From NCBI GenBank assembly GCA_916048055.1, contig CAJZHL010000013.1, positions 1 to 64,000 on the forward strand: a DNA stretch of 64,000 bases, read 5' to 3'. The translations under genes and the position numbers were made by a program. Under the pieces are notes generated by a model. It was not told the DNA's origin and did not search any database. It was given only the letters and a program-made list of their open reading frames with translations. The first letter of the stretch is position 1; each line of letters starts with the position of its first letter. Positions 34,494 to 47,026 of the stretch are shown here, one piece after another. This DNA is from Pedinophyceae sp. YPF-701 (lineage: Eukaryota; Chlorophyta; Pedinophyceae).

Positions 34494-35450
34494 TCAGTGC
34501 CACGGACGGTCCGCAGCGCCCTCGTCGTCGTGCACCCCGGCGTCCCCTGTGTCCGGCTCCGCCGCCGCAACGTCGCCAGCGGCGGGCTGCGGCGCTGGAG
34601 CCGTGATGCCTGTTAGCGGCACCCACGGCGACGGTTCGATGCCGAGCTTGGCTTCCAGGGCCGCCCAGGGGTTCTCGAGCATGCTCGGCTTCAGCCACCC
34701 GCGCCTCCCGCCGCCGCCCCCGCCGCCGCGGCGCCCACCGCGGTTGCTCTCGCCGCCGCCACGGTGGAACTTCGCCGGCCTGCCTCCGCCGCCCCTCCCC
34801 CCGCGACCGCCGCGCCCGCCGCGTCCTCGGTCGTAGCGACCTGGACCATGCGCGGGCGGGTACGGGTGAGGAGGCGGAGCGCCGTACGGCGGCGGTGGAG
34901 CGCCGGGAGGCGGGTGTGGAGGAGGTGGGCCCGGCGGGTGGCCCAGGAGGGCCGGTGACGGCATGGGCGGTCCAGGTCCAGGTGGTGGACGATCTGGAGG
35001 GGGCGGCATTCCGCGAGGATGCGGGTGCCGAGGTGCGTGCGGGCGTGGTTGGCCGACGGGGACGGCGGGCGGCGCTGAAGGTCGCTGATGCTGGGCTAGC
35101 GGGTCGCTGTAGAAGCTGAACGTCGACGCCGCATGCCCGCTGGTCTCTCTTGCAGCGGTTCCGTCGTCCGCGAGGGGGTTGGCCAGAGACTTCCCGCCTG
35201 AAGCCCCAGGCTCGCCTGCAACCAACAAGACTTCCAGCTTTGGCTATTGCCGTCCCAAATTGCCTATATATATCAGGGCGAGACACATCGCTGCTCGTGC
35301 ACGAACATGTGGGGCGACGAGACCGGGCATCACGAGATCCCCACACGCAGCGCATCGCGATGTCAGGGCGAGCGCACCGCCGGACGCCTGCTCGGCCGCC
35401 CTCTGACGCAGCGCGGCGAGGCGCGCCTTGCGTTCCCGTGCCTCCTCCAT
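34494..35450 (-). CDS. MPLKIP: MPLKIP/TTDN1-like Pro/Gly-rich protein
   Basis: Two exons, 35450-35378 and 35215-34494, in matching phase (EQASG|GEPGAS); 264 residues. Exon 1 encodes a charged helix (MEEARERKARLAALRQRAAE); an in-frame ATG at 35495 is an alternative start. Then come SFYSDPLAQHQ, a long Pro-rich stretch with GAPPPPYGAPPPHP, an RGG-type region, and the C-terminal motif KPSMLENPWAALEAKLGIEP. That motif matches the KPSMLEDPWAGLEP signature of human MPLKIP (TTDN1), recalled from memory. TTDN1 has been linked to lariat debranching and to mitotic kinase binding in animals; whether this protein does the same is unknown. The low-complexity middle would be hard to align; the call rests on the C-terminal motif and overall plan. 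Confidence 0.7.
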
Positions 35451-35999
35451 CCTGCACGTGTCCCGACCGCTCTGCACGCGCGCCTCAACAGCCATGGCAA
35501 GCTCCGACCCTTGCTGATGTCACTTGACTCAGGCCAGACGAACGATTCGAGGGGCAACGCCCCCTGGAGTGACGACCGGGACGGCGCGAATTCTCCAGAG
35601 GCGCAAGCACTCGTCGCGCCGCTCGACCGCCTCGCCGCCCGTCGGACATACGAACTCACCGCGCTGTGTGTGTGCAACATCGCGGGGGCAATGTTAGTAC
35701 TTCGCTGACCTACAAGCACCCTCGCCGCGAGGACGCTTGAGCGACCGATGCCTGCGCCTGTGCCCGCCGCACACCCTCACGGCGCGCGCGGCCGTCACCG
35801 TCACCGTCACGCAGCGCGATGAGCTGCGGCCCTCGTGTGCTCTTACATCAGAAGGCCCCGCTCCGCCTCCAGCCTCTCGAGGCCCTGCCACACTCACGTC
35901 GCCGCTCGACACCCGCCTGTCGTTCCCCCTTCCCCGGGGCCTTGGTTGGTACCGTGGTTGGACGATGTCCCCGCATTACGGCATCTAGCGGCCGCCCCC
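35451..35999. other. Spacer between the MPLKIP-like gene and the LRR array
   Basis: Holds the MPLKIP-like promoter and the 3' flank of the first LRR gene. A short CGTCAC triple repeat lies at about 35795-35815. No gene seen. Confidence 0.4.
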
Positions 36000-37990
36000 T
36001 CACAATCCGTGCGGCAAGTAAGCATCTCTTCCACGTCGGCACCCCAGCGCCGCCAGCGCCTCCCGCGTGCCCTCGTTGGCGACGTTGTCCCAGAACATGG
36101 CATCAAACACCCGCACCGCCGCCCCGCGCCGCACCGCGCGCACGAACGCCTGCGCCGTGCTGTCGTCCATCGGGTCTGCATGAGCCGCGTGGGATCCATC
36201 GGTGTCATTGTCGCCGAGACGGAGCTCATGCAGCACCGACCCAGCACCCAGTGCAGCAGCCAGCGCTGCGCCTCCCGCACGACCGATGCCGTTGTACATC
36301 AGGTCGAGCGTGCGCAGCGTGGTGTTGGTCCGCAGCGCCTGCGCTAACTCTCTCGGCTCCTCGATGCTGACCGAGCACCCCCTCAGATGCAGCTCCTCCA
36401 GTGCGCATCCCTGCTGCCGGGCCGACGCGAGCGCCGCCGCCCCCCAGTCCGTAATGTCCGCATTGTAGCTGACATTCAGCTGATGCAGCGTCCTCCCGAG
36501 CGCCCCGTGCTTGATCGCCTTGGCGAGCTCGAACACCTCGTAGTCGTCGAGGCTACAATTTTCCAGCGTCAGCGACTCGATGCACGATTTGTCCATCACC
36601 GACCGTGCAAACATCACCAGGCCCTGACCCACCGAGCTGCGCTGCATGCAAGGCCCCACGCTGCGCAAAGTGACGTGCGACAGCACGCTGCCCGCCGCCA
36701 CCGCCCTCCCGAGACCCGCCAGCGCTTCGCCGCTCAGCCACGTTGACTCGAAGACGAGCTCCCGCAGCGACCTGTTTTTTCCGACGCCCTCCATCAGCGC
36801 CACGCCGTGCTTCCCCTCGACCATGACGTTGCCCGACAGCACTAGACGCGTCAGCGTGTGGTTGGCCCCCAGCGCCGCCCCGATGGCCCCACACACCTTC
36901 GTGCCAACACCTGACGCACTGACACACAACTTAGCGTCGAGCTCGAGCTTCCGCAGCGTCGTGTTGCTCCTCAGCATCTGCTCGATCCCCGGGACGTCGT
37001 CGAAGAGGAAGTTGTGGAAGCCCGTGAGGCGAAGCTCCTCGATGCATCCTTTGCTCGCCAGCGACAACATTGCCTCAGTCACCGGCATTGTTTCGTTTGG
37101 GGGGGGGAGGAGCTCGTCCCCGTGAGGGGGACACCACAGGTGGAGCCTGCGGAGCCTCCGCAGACCCCGCAGGCCGTCGCAGATGTCCTTGCAGATCCGC
37201 CAACCTTCGCCAGGCGGGTCCACTTTGAGACACTCCAGGTTCGGGATGCTGGAGAGCAGCTGCGCCAGGTGCGGAGTCGCGGGACGACGTCGACGAAACT
37301 CCAGTCCGCTCACCCGAAGCACCTTGAGGTGTTCTTGCGTCGCCGGCCGCCCCAGCAGCAGCATCAGCGCCTCCCTCCTCCGCCTTGAGTTCCAGGTACC
37401 ACACTCGGGGCCCAGTCGGATGGATATGGCGCGCACCCGCACAGGGGCCCCCGACTGCACCGCCAGCTGCTCCAGAATGTTCCTTGCGCCGCCGTCAAGC
37501 GAGGACCGTGCTCGCAGCGCGTCAGCCAGGTCGACGACCGTCGCGGCGTCGTCCGCGGCAACCTCCACGTGTGTGTGTGCGCAGAGCGAGTCGTTGCACC
37601 TGTCGCGCGCGAAGACCCACAGTCGCAAGCTGCTCGGCGCTGGCACGTTCCGCCGCTCCATGCGCCGCGCCAGCCCGCGCACCACTGCCAGCGCGCCCTC
37701 GTCGAGCGTCCCCAGCGACACGAGGAGCACGGCAGAGGTGTGCTTGAGGGTGGCCAGCAGCGCCGCCCACGACGTCGCCGCCACCGCGCGCCGCGACTCC
37801 TCCGGCAGCGACTCCAGCACCGCCGGCGCGCTGGCGATCAACTCCTCGAACGCCGACGGCCGATGCGCGGGGCACTCGTTGGCAGCCTGCGAGGAATCGC
37901 GCGAGAAGGGGAGCATTACGTATACCCTGCAGGACGTGATCAATCAGCGACGAGTGTCATGCAGCGACGCTTGCCTCGCGCACTCACCAT
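36000..37990 (-). CDS. F-box-like/LRR protein, array copy 1
   Basis: Exon 1 is the ATG alone (37990-37988), directly followed by a GTGAGT donor. Exon 2 starts at 37886 after a CCTCGCAG acceptor and runs to the stop; 629 residues. The N-terminus (PSAFEELIASAPAVLESLPE, then SRRAVAATSWAALLATL) resembles a degenerate F-box helix set. The remainder is a set of ribonuclease-inhibitor/NLR-type LRRs with repeated LRxNTTLRxLxL and GxxALAxAL patterns. The C-terminal cap, AQAFVRAVRRGAAVRVFD followed by TREALAALGC, is shared by all full-length copies. There is no NACHT, kinase or membrane segment. If the F-box reading is right the protein would present a target, bound by the LRRs, to an SCF ubiquitin ligase; alternatively it is a plain LRR scaffold. 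Most divergent copy together with copy 2. Confidence 0.85.
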
Positions 37991-39013
37991 CTCCGGAGAT
38001 GCTCGCGCAGCGCCTGCACGTCCCGCGGTGCCCTCCTGCCTTGCGCGCCGTGTATTGCGCGGATCCCCTGATGCCCGACGTCCCTCGCCGAGGTACTTGA
38101 CCGACGTACACCGCACTCAGCACGAGAACCTTCTCGCTCGCGGCGGCCCGCTCCGCAGGCGCCTCCCTCCCTCGGTGCCCAGCCACCAGGCCGCTCCCGG
38201 GGTCGAGGGCCGCAAAGTTCAGCCAAACCACGCGTGTCAGGGAGCACCGACCGCTCTCGGACAATTGCGCGCCAGCCGTCTGTTGGAGATCCTGAACCCG
38301 CGGCGTCCCAGGTTGATTGGTTGCACAACCTACGTTGCGGGCCCCACGTGTCAGGACAGCGGGGGCGTGCGACAAGCAATGAACGGCCTGCTTTATGCTC
38401 GCTTTGTCGTCCGTGCGAGCCCATAGACACCGGCCCAGGCCCGTCGAGCCGCTCGGAGCGGCGGTGCTGGCCGCTCGTCACGCCTTGCGTCAGGTCAGAC
38501 ACCTCGGTCCTCGGAGAAACCGGGGTCCCTGTGCTCGCATCCTCTAGCTACGCCGCATGCCTCGCTCCGCGGGCGCCCCTGCTCGCCGCACTCGTCGGTG
38601 TGCCACGCTTGCTTGTGCGCGACACGCAATGTCTCAGCCGTCCTGCTACCCGCGGGCCGGATGAACAGCAGGAAGCGCAGCAGCTTGCGGTGATACACAT
38701 AGCGCTTCCGCCGTCGTGAGCACAGGCGGGGCGAACCGATGATCGCGTATATCGTGCATGTGTGTCGCCGCGGCAATTATGTCATCGCTACGGTAGATTA
38801 GACTGAAGACCTTCTGGTTGCGTTTCATTTGCGCAAAGTTCTACGGTCGACGCAACGGGCCACCGGCATGCGTCCGGGCGTACGCAGTGTCAGGGCCATC
38901 CACAAACGGTTCATTTTATTCCATTGCAATGACAATTGTCACAACCGTGTCCCAGCCTCCCGCGGAGTCTGCAACTGAGTTGCTCGGTCGGCGTCACATC
39001 TGTCGATCTAGTA
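37991..39013. other. Array spacer 1-2
   Basis: 5' flank of copy 1 and 3' flank of copy 2. It is locally AT-richer near 38730-39000. The CCTGACAGGTT element seen upstream of copies 3-7 is not present here in recognisable form. No gene seen. Confidence 0.4.
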
Positions 39014-41032
39014 TCACCTGGAGACAACAGTGCAACCGAGCGTCTGGAGCGCCGTCAGTGTGCTCTTTCGGGCGTGTAGCTTCCGTTCGTCCTCGATCAC
39101 GCGCAGCCGCGCTCCGCGCTTCTTCGCACGTACAAACGCCCGCGCCACGCCATCATTCATGCAATCCGACGGTCGGTCGCGGGAAGGCATATACGTCAAG
39201 CGCAGTTCCTCGAGCGCCGAGCCCGCGCCCAGCGCCTCAGCCAACGCCCCGCCCCCGACACGCGTGATATCGTTGCGATCGAGGCTCAGTGTGCGCAGCG
39301 TCGTGTTCGTCCGCAGGGCCTCCGCCAGCGCCTCTGCTCCGCTATCGCGTACACCGCAGTTCCGCATGTGCAGCCTCTCGACCTTGCAGCCGTGCGCGAG
39401 CGCCGACGCAATCGCCGCCGCGCCCGCGTCCTTGATCGAGCAGTGATCCAGGCACAGCGTGCGCAGCGTCTCGTTGCTCCGTAGTGCCTCCCCTAGCTCC
39501 ACGGCCTCCTCGGCCGCAACATCATCATTGCTGCTAAGATCCAGCTCTCGCAGTGTCTTGCCCAGCGCCCCGTCCTTCCCGATCGCCTCCGCGAGCCCGC
39601 TCACCCCGTCCTCGCACACGCAACAGCCGATGAGCGTGAGCGACGTGACGGACGACCTCTCCTTGAGCGCCTGTGCGAACGCGTTCACGCCCCGTCCTGC
39701 TCCCGGCTCTCCGCGCAGGTGGATGAGTGATAGCGCGTCGCTCTGCGCCACCGCCGGCCCCAGCGAAGCCAGCCCTTCGGCGTCAAGCATCGTGTCAGAC
39801 AGGCGCAGCTCCTGCAGCGTCCTGTTCTTCGCCAGGCCTTGAGCGAACGCCACGCCGCCGTCGCTCACGAAGAAGTCGCCGCCGCTGAGACTGAGATACG
39901 CCAGCGTCTCATTCGACCTCAGTCCCGCTCCGATGGCCTCGCCGACTTCGCAGGCCTTCGGAGACCACGGAGGCCGGGATGAGCTGTTCCAACAAAGCCC
40001 CAGCCTCCGCAGCGTCGTGTTGGTCCGCAGCATCTCCTCGATCGCCACAGCCTCATCCTTGGACAAGCCACCAAAGCCGCCCAGGTGGAAGTCCTCGATG
40101 CTTGCGTTGACGCGCAGCAGCTTCATTGCTGCAACAAATTCCGACTTAGGTCCGAACACGGGGCACCAGGCAGTGTTGACGCTCAGCTCGACCTTGCGGA
40201 GCCTCCGTAGACCCTGCAGGGCCGGACAGATTTCGCCGACGCCCTTCATGTGGAAAGACCTCGTGATTTCCAACCGCTCCAAGTTGCTGACCTTGGCAAG
40301 GTGCTGCGCCAGGTCCCCGGCCGTTTGGTTGAGACCGAAATGGTACAGGCGCAGCGCGCGCAGATCCTGTTGCGTTCGCGGGTGCGCGAGCAGCCGAAGC
40401 ATCGTCTCGGTCGCTGGCCTGTACAACGACTGTCCCAACGGGGGCCTGCTTTTGGCCTCGTTGTCGAGCGTGCCAGAAAACGTCCGCATCCGCAGCGGAA
40501 CTCCAGCCGCCTCCGCCTTCTCTCCGAACTTCTCGAGATCGATGACGAAGTACGCCGTCGACCACGTTGCGAGTCGCTCTCCTACCGTGACGAGCGCGGC
40601 AGCGTCATCAGCGGCGAATGTCGCGTGCGGGCGCTCGAAGCCGTACGGATGTCCCAGTCGCACGCTGCCCGGTACCGCCGCGCTGCGTCGCTTCATCCGC
40701 TTAGCCAGCCCAAGCAGCACCGCGGGCTCGCCTTTCTCGCGGATGTCATCGAACACGTTGAGCACGAACGGTGTGTGTTCGAGGGTCGACAGCAGCGCCG
40801 CCCACGACGTCGCCGCCACCGCACGCCGGGACTCGTCCGGCAGCGCCTCCAGCACCGCGGGCACGCTGGCGATCAGCTCCTCGAACGCCGACAGCCGATG
40901 TGCTTGTGATGGCTGGCTGGCTGCAGCCTGCACGGGATGATGCCGGGAGCGGAGCGGTGCGTTGGCATTGCTGGTCTAGTGATGTTCGGCGCTAGGGTCG
41001 AGATGTGCAGACAGACATGCTGCGCGCACCAT
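39014..41032 (-). CDS. F-box-like/LRR protein, array copy 2
   Basis: ATG-only exon 1 (41032-41030) before a GTGCGC donor; exon 2 is 40927-39014; 638 residues. The F-box-like start is LSAFEELIASVPAVLEALPD with VAATSWAALLSTLEHTPF. Its LRRs are the most regular in the array, for example RTNTTLRTLSLDRNDITRVG near the C-terminus and EMLRTNTTLRRLGLCWN in the middle. It lacks the typical DDSTAQAFVRAV cap in exact form, having GVARAFVRAKKRGARLRVIE instead. The end, LTALQTLGC, aligns with EALAALGC of the others. It is a distinct, older-looking member between copies 1 and 3. Confidence 0.86.
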
Positions 41033-42033
41033 CCTAGGCTCCCCCTACAGGAGCGGCTTCACTGGCCCTCCCGCGCGGCGTTGCGTTGCGAGCGAAGGTC
41101 TCCCGGCCTCGAGCAGCCTCTGTGCGGCCTATTGTATCCTTGCTCTGCGCGGCGCCGCTCCAACCCCGCGCGACCGACCGCGAGGCGCCCCCAAGAGGAC
41201 TGCGCTGTGCAACGGAGGCCGTCGCCGCGGCCAGCGTGATGGAATCGGCCTCAGCGACGAGCCGCGAGCTCGTCCCCTCTGCTACGGCGAGGAGCTGGCC
41301 CACCGCGATCGAGGTGCCGCGAGACTGGCACCCAAGCCCACTGCACGCGCGTCTCTGTGCGGTGCCCCCGCGTCACCTAGATGGCGACGCCGCGCGAGAT
41401 GCGTTGCGCGCTTGTCTGTGCTTCTCTGACCGCTCGCCCCTGCGCTCCCATGTAGGAGACGGGCTTGGAAGCCCCCCCCCGGGGGCCCAAGGTACGGTAT
41501 GATATATTTCTTCTGATTCATCGACCACGACAGCAGCGCCTCCTACATGAGTGATCGGCGGGACGGCCCGAATGTGGTGTGGTCGCTGCTTTCCCAGCGC
41601 TCGACCGCCTCGTCCCGCGTCAGCACACTGCCACATCATGATTCATGATCACATCAATGATGTGAGTGCTCTCAGCCACGGTCGGCGGGGCGCGAGCGTG
41701 TATCCGCCCACGCCCTTTCCATCCCTCCCCCTCGTCCTCCCGCAGATACCTGCGCGCCCACGTCCACGGCGCGCACCGGCAACGGCAATGCGACACGATA
41801 CCCGCGCTTCGCAAGGCATCATGCTGCGGGGATGGCACGTGCTTTCAGCGACGCGGGTCACATATCTTCTCACTGCAGCAGACCCCGCTCCACCTCTGCG
41901 GCGCGGAGCTCTCACACCCCCGTTCCTAAGACCGCTCCCGAACCAACCGTATCGCAGCCCACTTCACACGCATAGCGCACCAGACACGCAGCAACGACCC
42001 ACCCACAGGAGTACGAGCACGCCACGCATCGGC
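41033..42033. other. Array spacer 2-3
   Basis: 5' flank of copy 2 and 3' flank of copy 3. Frames here have no motif. No gene seen. Confidence 0.4.
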
Positions 42034-44009
42034 CTATTCAAAATACCAGCACCCCAGCGCCGCCAGCGCCTCCCGCGTGCGCTCACTGGCGACCTCGTCC
42101 CAAAACCTGAAGTCAAACTCCCGCACCGCCGCACCGCGCTGCACCGCACGCACGAACGCCTGCGCCGTGCTGTCGTCCATGGCTGTGTCCTTTGGTCGCG
42201 AACCACAGATGGCAAGCGCGCGCAACGCCGACCCCGGCCCTAATGCATCAGCCAGTGCTGCGCCTCCGGCCCGCGTGATGTTGTTCTCAGCTACGTTGAG
42301 CACGTCCAGCGTGGTGTTGGTCCGCAGCACCCCCGCCAGCGCTCTCGCGCCCTCGTCGCCGATCTTGCAGCAACGCAGATCCAGCCCCTTCAGCACACTG
42401 CCCTGCTGCAGGGCCGACGCGAGATCCGCCGCGCCCCGGTCTCCGACACGGCTGCCATCCAGGCGCAGCCCGTACAGCGTGGTGTTGCCGTGCAGCGCCT
42501 CCGCCAGCGCCGCGGCCCCCTCGCCCGTGATCGCGATGTTGCAGCCAAGGTCCAGCTCGCGCAGCGTCCGCCCGAGCGCGCCGTCCTTGATCGCCTTCGC
42601 GAGCTCGCGCGTCCCGTCGTCGCCAACACCGCACGCGCGTAGCTTCAGCCACCTGATGCGCTTGTCCGTCACCGCCTGCGCAAACGCGCTCACGCCGGAG
42701 CCCACGTTGTCCCCCACGAGCATCACGTGCCTCAGCACGCTGCCCCCCGCCATCGCCCTCGCTAGCTCCGCCAGCGCTGTGCCGTTCAGCTTCGCCCCCC
42801 CCAGAACATCCGACTCCTTCAGCGTCTTGTTCGTGTGGAGGCCCCTTATCAGCGCCACGTGATCATGGCCTTTGATGAGCCTGTTGCGGCCGGCTAGAAC
42901 TACAGTCTCCAGCGTGAAATTCGTCTCCAGCGCAGCAGCGATGGCCGCACCCACTGTCTTGCACCCCCTGCCGCATGACGCTGATAGGAGCTCGAGCTTG
43001 CGCAGCGTGGTGTTGCTCCTCAGCATCTGCTCGATCGCCGAGACGTCTCCCTCAAGGAGATCCGGGAAGCCATCTAGACGGAGCTCCTCGATGCACTTGT
43101 TGCTCGCCAGCAGCTGCATCACCTCGGCTACTGGTCTCGCGTCGTTGCCGTCCCCCCTGTGGTGTCGAGCGGCACAACGCAGGTCGAGCTTGCGGAGCCT
43201 CCGCAGACCCCGCACGCCGTCGCATATGTCCCGGCAGGCGCATGCGCCACGTTGCTCGACTTGCAGACAATCCAGGTTCGTCGCTCTTGACAACACATGC
43301 CCCAGGTCGCCAGATCCGTGCTGAAACTCCAGTCCGCCCACCCGCAGGGCGCGGAGGTGCTGCTGCATCGACGGCCGCCCCAGCAGCAGCAGCAGCGCCT
43401 CTCTTCTTCGCTCGGCATCCCGGGCGCCCCGCTGCTCGGCGCGGATAGATACCCCGCGCACGCGTAGCGCAGCGCCGGGCTTCTCCGACTCCTCCACCAG
43501 CTGCCTGAGACGGTCGACGGCGCCGTCCCTCCAGCGCTGGGCTCGCGGGCCCTCAGCCATGTTGACGATCGCTGCGGCGTCGTCCGTTGGCACCTCCACA
43601 TGAATGCCCCAACGGAGCGGAGAGCCCGCTTCCTTCTGGACGAGCCTGAAGGACTCCAGCCGCACGCTGCCCGGCATCGGCACGTCCCGCCGCCCCAGCC
43701 GCTCCGCCAGCCCCCGCACCACCGCGGACTCCCCCCCTCGTTGCGCGCCTGCCCGCACGTTGAGCACGAACGGTGTGTGTTCGAGCGCCGACAGCAGCGC
43801 CGCCCACGACGTCGCCGCCACCGCGCGCCGGGACTCGTCCGGCAGCGACTCCAGCACCGCGGGCACGCTGGCGATCAGATCCTCGAACGCGGGCGGCCGA
43901 CGAGTTGGCTGCATGGACCGGAGCGGCGCGTGGGTCGGCTGGGTCTGGCCGGCGGCCGGGTGGCTCTCTTGCTACAGGTACTCGACAAAGCGTGGCGCGC
44001 GCTCACCAT
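42034..44009 (-). CDS. F-box-like/LRR protein, array copy 3
   Basis: ATG-only exon 1 (44009-44007) before a GTGAGC donor; exon 2 is 43908-42034; 625 residues. An ATG directly before the acceptor AG (at 43914) could also serve as a start in unspliced RNA. F-box-like start PPAFEDLIASVPAVLESLPD, then the common VAATSWAALLSALEHTPF. Middle LRRs include LASNKCIEELRLDGFPDLL and MLRSNTTLRKLELLS. The C-terminal cap MDDSTAQAFVRAVQRGAAV is present, and the stop follows LGCWYFE. Role as for copy 1: possible substrate receptor, by inference only. Confidence 0.85.
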
Positions 44010-44999
44010 CGTTGGTCCACAGAGCCGCTGTGCTGGCTCTTGTGTGCGGCGCCTCATGGCGAGTCCGAACGGTCTTCCTGGCCTCGTTCAGCCTCCGCGC
44101 GGACTGCCGAGTCGTCCTTCGCAACTCCGCTCCGCCACTCCCTGCGTGACCCGCGACCACCCCCGCCGGAAGTCGCGCAAAGCTGGCGGGTAAGGGCCCC
44201 GTGCTGTGCGACAGAGGCCGTTGCCGCCGCGAGCGCGATCGAATCGGCCTCGGCGACGGCCTACCGAGCAGTCGGCTTCGCCAAGACCGCAAGCCAGCCG
44301 AAGATGGACGAGGTTCTGCGACGAGCGCGGAACTGGCCGTGCTTGGCGGACCTGGTCCAATGCGGGCCAGCAACGGTGCTTGTGTGCGCGTGCGCCAACA
44401 GATACGCGACGTGCGCGGTGTGCGATCAAGCACGTGCGCGTGGTTCTCACCTCAGTCGCATCCCCTGCGCCCACATAGCCCGCAGAAGGCCTCGAGAGGG
44501 GGGGTTGAAGCTGGGAGACCGACCTGACAGGTTGGTGTTCCGCTCCTAGCGGTGTCCTTGATCGCCTTGCTCCCGGGCAAACCTGGCGACGAGGCGCGTG
44601 AGTCCTACCAATCACGCGAACGTGCCGTGGCCGCTCTCTCCGCCGCTTGACCGCCTGGGAGGAATGCACACACGCGCAATGCGAGCTTGTGTCCGCGCCA
44701 GGGCCCGCCGCATACGGTTAAATGCTCGCATGCACGACGTGCGGCCCCAACTGTCGCGCGGCAAGATGAGCCACCGCCCGCGCTGTGTCGACAGTGCGGC
44801 AACTTGCATCGAACGACCCGCGCTTCCAACGACGCGGCACATGTCATCTCACTGCATCAGCCCCCGCTCTCCCTCCACGCTGCGCAGCTTCGACGCCCTC
44901 GCACGCGTCGCTTCTGGAGCCAACCACGTTCGTTGGAGCGCACGTCACACGCAACAGCACTTCACGCGCCGCAACGACCCGCCCAGCAGCACAGCCGAC
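44010..44999. other. Array spacer 3-4
   Basis: 5' flank of copy 3, with the CCTGACAGGTT element near 44523, and 3' flank of copy 4, of which 44847-45013 recurs after copy 5. No gene seen. Confidence 0.45.
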
Positions 45000-47026
45000 C
45001 TACGGCACGTCCAATATTTCGAAAGGATTCGGGGCACGTCGGCACCCCAGCGCCGCCAGCGCCCCGCGCGTGCGCTCGCTGGCGACCTTGTCCCAAAACC
45101 TGCAGTCAAACACCCGCACCGCCGCCCCGCGCCGCACCGCGCGCACGAACGCCTGCGCCGTGCTGTCGTCCATGGGGGACGTCGTGATCGGTCCGTTGCC
45201 ACCTATGTGGAGCTCGTGGAGCGCCGACCCCGGCCCTAATGCATCAGCCAGCGCTGCACCGTCGGCCCTACCGATGCCGTTGTAGCACGCGTCGAGCGCA
45301 CGCAGCGTGGCGTTTGTCCGCAGCGCCCCCGCCAGCGCTGTCGCGCCCTCGTCGCTGATCCCGCAGCACCTCAAATCCAGCCGCTTCATTGCACAGCCGC
45401 ACTGCAGGGCCGACGCGAGCGCCGCCGCGCCCCGGTCTCCCGCCGAGCTGCCAGTGAGGCGCAGCTCGCGCAGCGTGGCGTTGCCGTGCAGCGCCTCCGC
45501 CAGCGCCGCGACCCCCTCGCCCGTGACGTCCGTATTGTAGCCAAGGTCCAGCTCGCGCAGCGTCCGCCCGAGCGCGCCGTGCTTGATCGCCTTCGCGAGC
45601 TCGCGCGTCCCGTCGTCGTCGACACCGCACATGTGTAGCGTCAGCGACTCGATGCACGACTTGACCGTCACCGCCTGCGCAAACGCGCTCACGCCGGCAC
45701 CCATGTTATTGTTGTATACGAAGTCTACGCGCGACAGCACGCTGCCCGCCGCCACCGCCCTCCCGAGCTGAACCAGCGCTTCGCCTTGAAGCCCCGCATC
45801 GTTCAACACGAGCTCCCGCAGCGTGCTCTGTTCCCCGATGCCCGTCATCAGCGCCACAGCCCCCTCGCCCTTGAGCAGGTTGCGCCCCCTCAGACTGAGA
45901 TGCGTCAGCGTGCGGTTGCTCTCCAGCGCAGCGCCGATGGCCGCGCCCACGCCCATGCACGCTCTCTCGTCCGAAAACGAGAGCAGCTCCAGCTTGCGCA
46001 GCGTGGTGTTGCTCCTCAGCATCTCCTCGATCGCCGGGGCGTCCCCGTCGAGGATACGCTCGAAGCCCCTGAGGCGGAGCTCCTCGATGCACTTGTTGCT
46101 CGCCAGCAGCTGCATCACCTCGGCTACTGGTCTCGCGTCGGCCTCGTCTGTCTGGTCAGCACACGTGAGGGAGAGCGTCCGGAGGCTGCGCAGACCCCGC
46201 ACGGCGCCGCAGATGTCGCTGCACGTGCACCTGGAGTCACCGAGTTCCTCCAACAGTAGACACTCCAGGTTCGTCATTCCGGACAGCACCTGTGTCAGGT
46301 CCCCAGATGTACCCGCAAAGTCGATTCCGATCACCCGCAGCGTGCGGAGGTGCCGCTGCGTCGCTGCCCGCCCCAGCAGCCACGCCAGCGCGTCGCGTCG
46401 CTCAGCGTTCCGGGCCCTGCCGGACCTGACGATGACGCTGATCGCGCGCATCCGCACCGCCGCCCCCGACGTCTCCGACCGCACCACCTGCTGCTTCAGA
46501 CCGTCGAGGACGTCGTCTAGCGAGGGCGCATCTCGCAGCCCCTCATCGCACTCGCATATCGTCGCGGCATCGTCCGCGGGCACCTCGACGTGCACGCAAG
46601 TGACCATTTTGTTGTAATGGTTGCGCGTGATTGACTCCAGCCGCACGCTACCGGGCACCGGCACGTCCCGCCGCTCCAGCCGCTCCGCCAGCCCCCGCAC
46701 CACCGCAGCCTTCCCCTCCCCGAGCGCCTCTGCCGACACGTTGAGCGCGAACGGCGTGTGTTCGAGCGTCGACAGCAGCGCCGCCCACGACGTCGCCGCC
46801 ACCGCGCGCCGGGACTCCTCCGGCAGCGCATCCAGCACCGCGGGCACGCTGGCGATGAGCTCCTCGAACCCCGAAAGCGCAGGGGCGGGTTCCACGACCT
46901 CCGCAGCCTGCAAGGGATGGTGAGAGAGGGGCGCTGAGTGTGCGTGAGGAGGAAGTGCGTGCTGGTCGCCGACAGACAGCTCTCAAGCCACTCAAGTTGG
47001 ATCCGGGCGGTGCACTCACGCACCAT
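45000..47026 (-). CDS. F-box-like/LRR protein, array copy 4
   Basis: ATG-only exon 1 (47026-47024) before a GTGCGTGAG donor; exon 2 is 46907-45000 after CCTTGCAG; 636 residues. Begins M-AAEVVEPAPALSG, then FEELIASVPAVLDALPEESR. The LRR block follows the array pattern (EMLRSNTTLRKLELLSFSD; ALHGNATLRELRLTG; GALRTNATLRALDACYNG) and ends in the MDDSTAQAFVRAVRRGAAV cap. Its N-terminal region is close to copy 6 and its 3' end to copy 5, suggesting recent exchange. Function inferred only as for copy 1. Confidence 0.86.
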
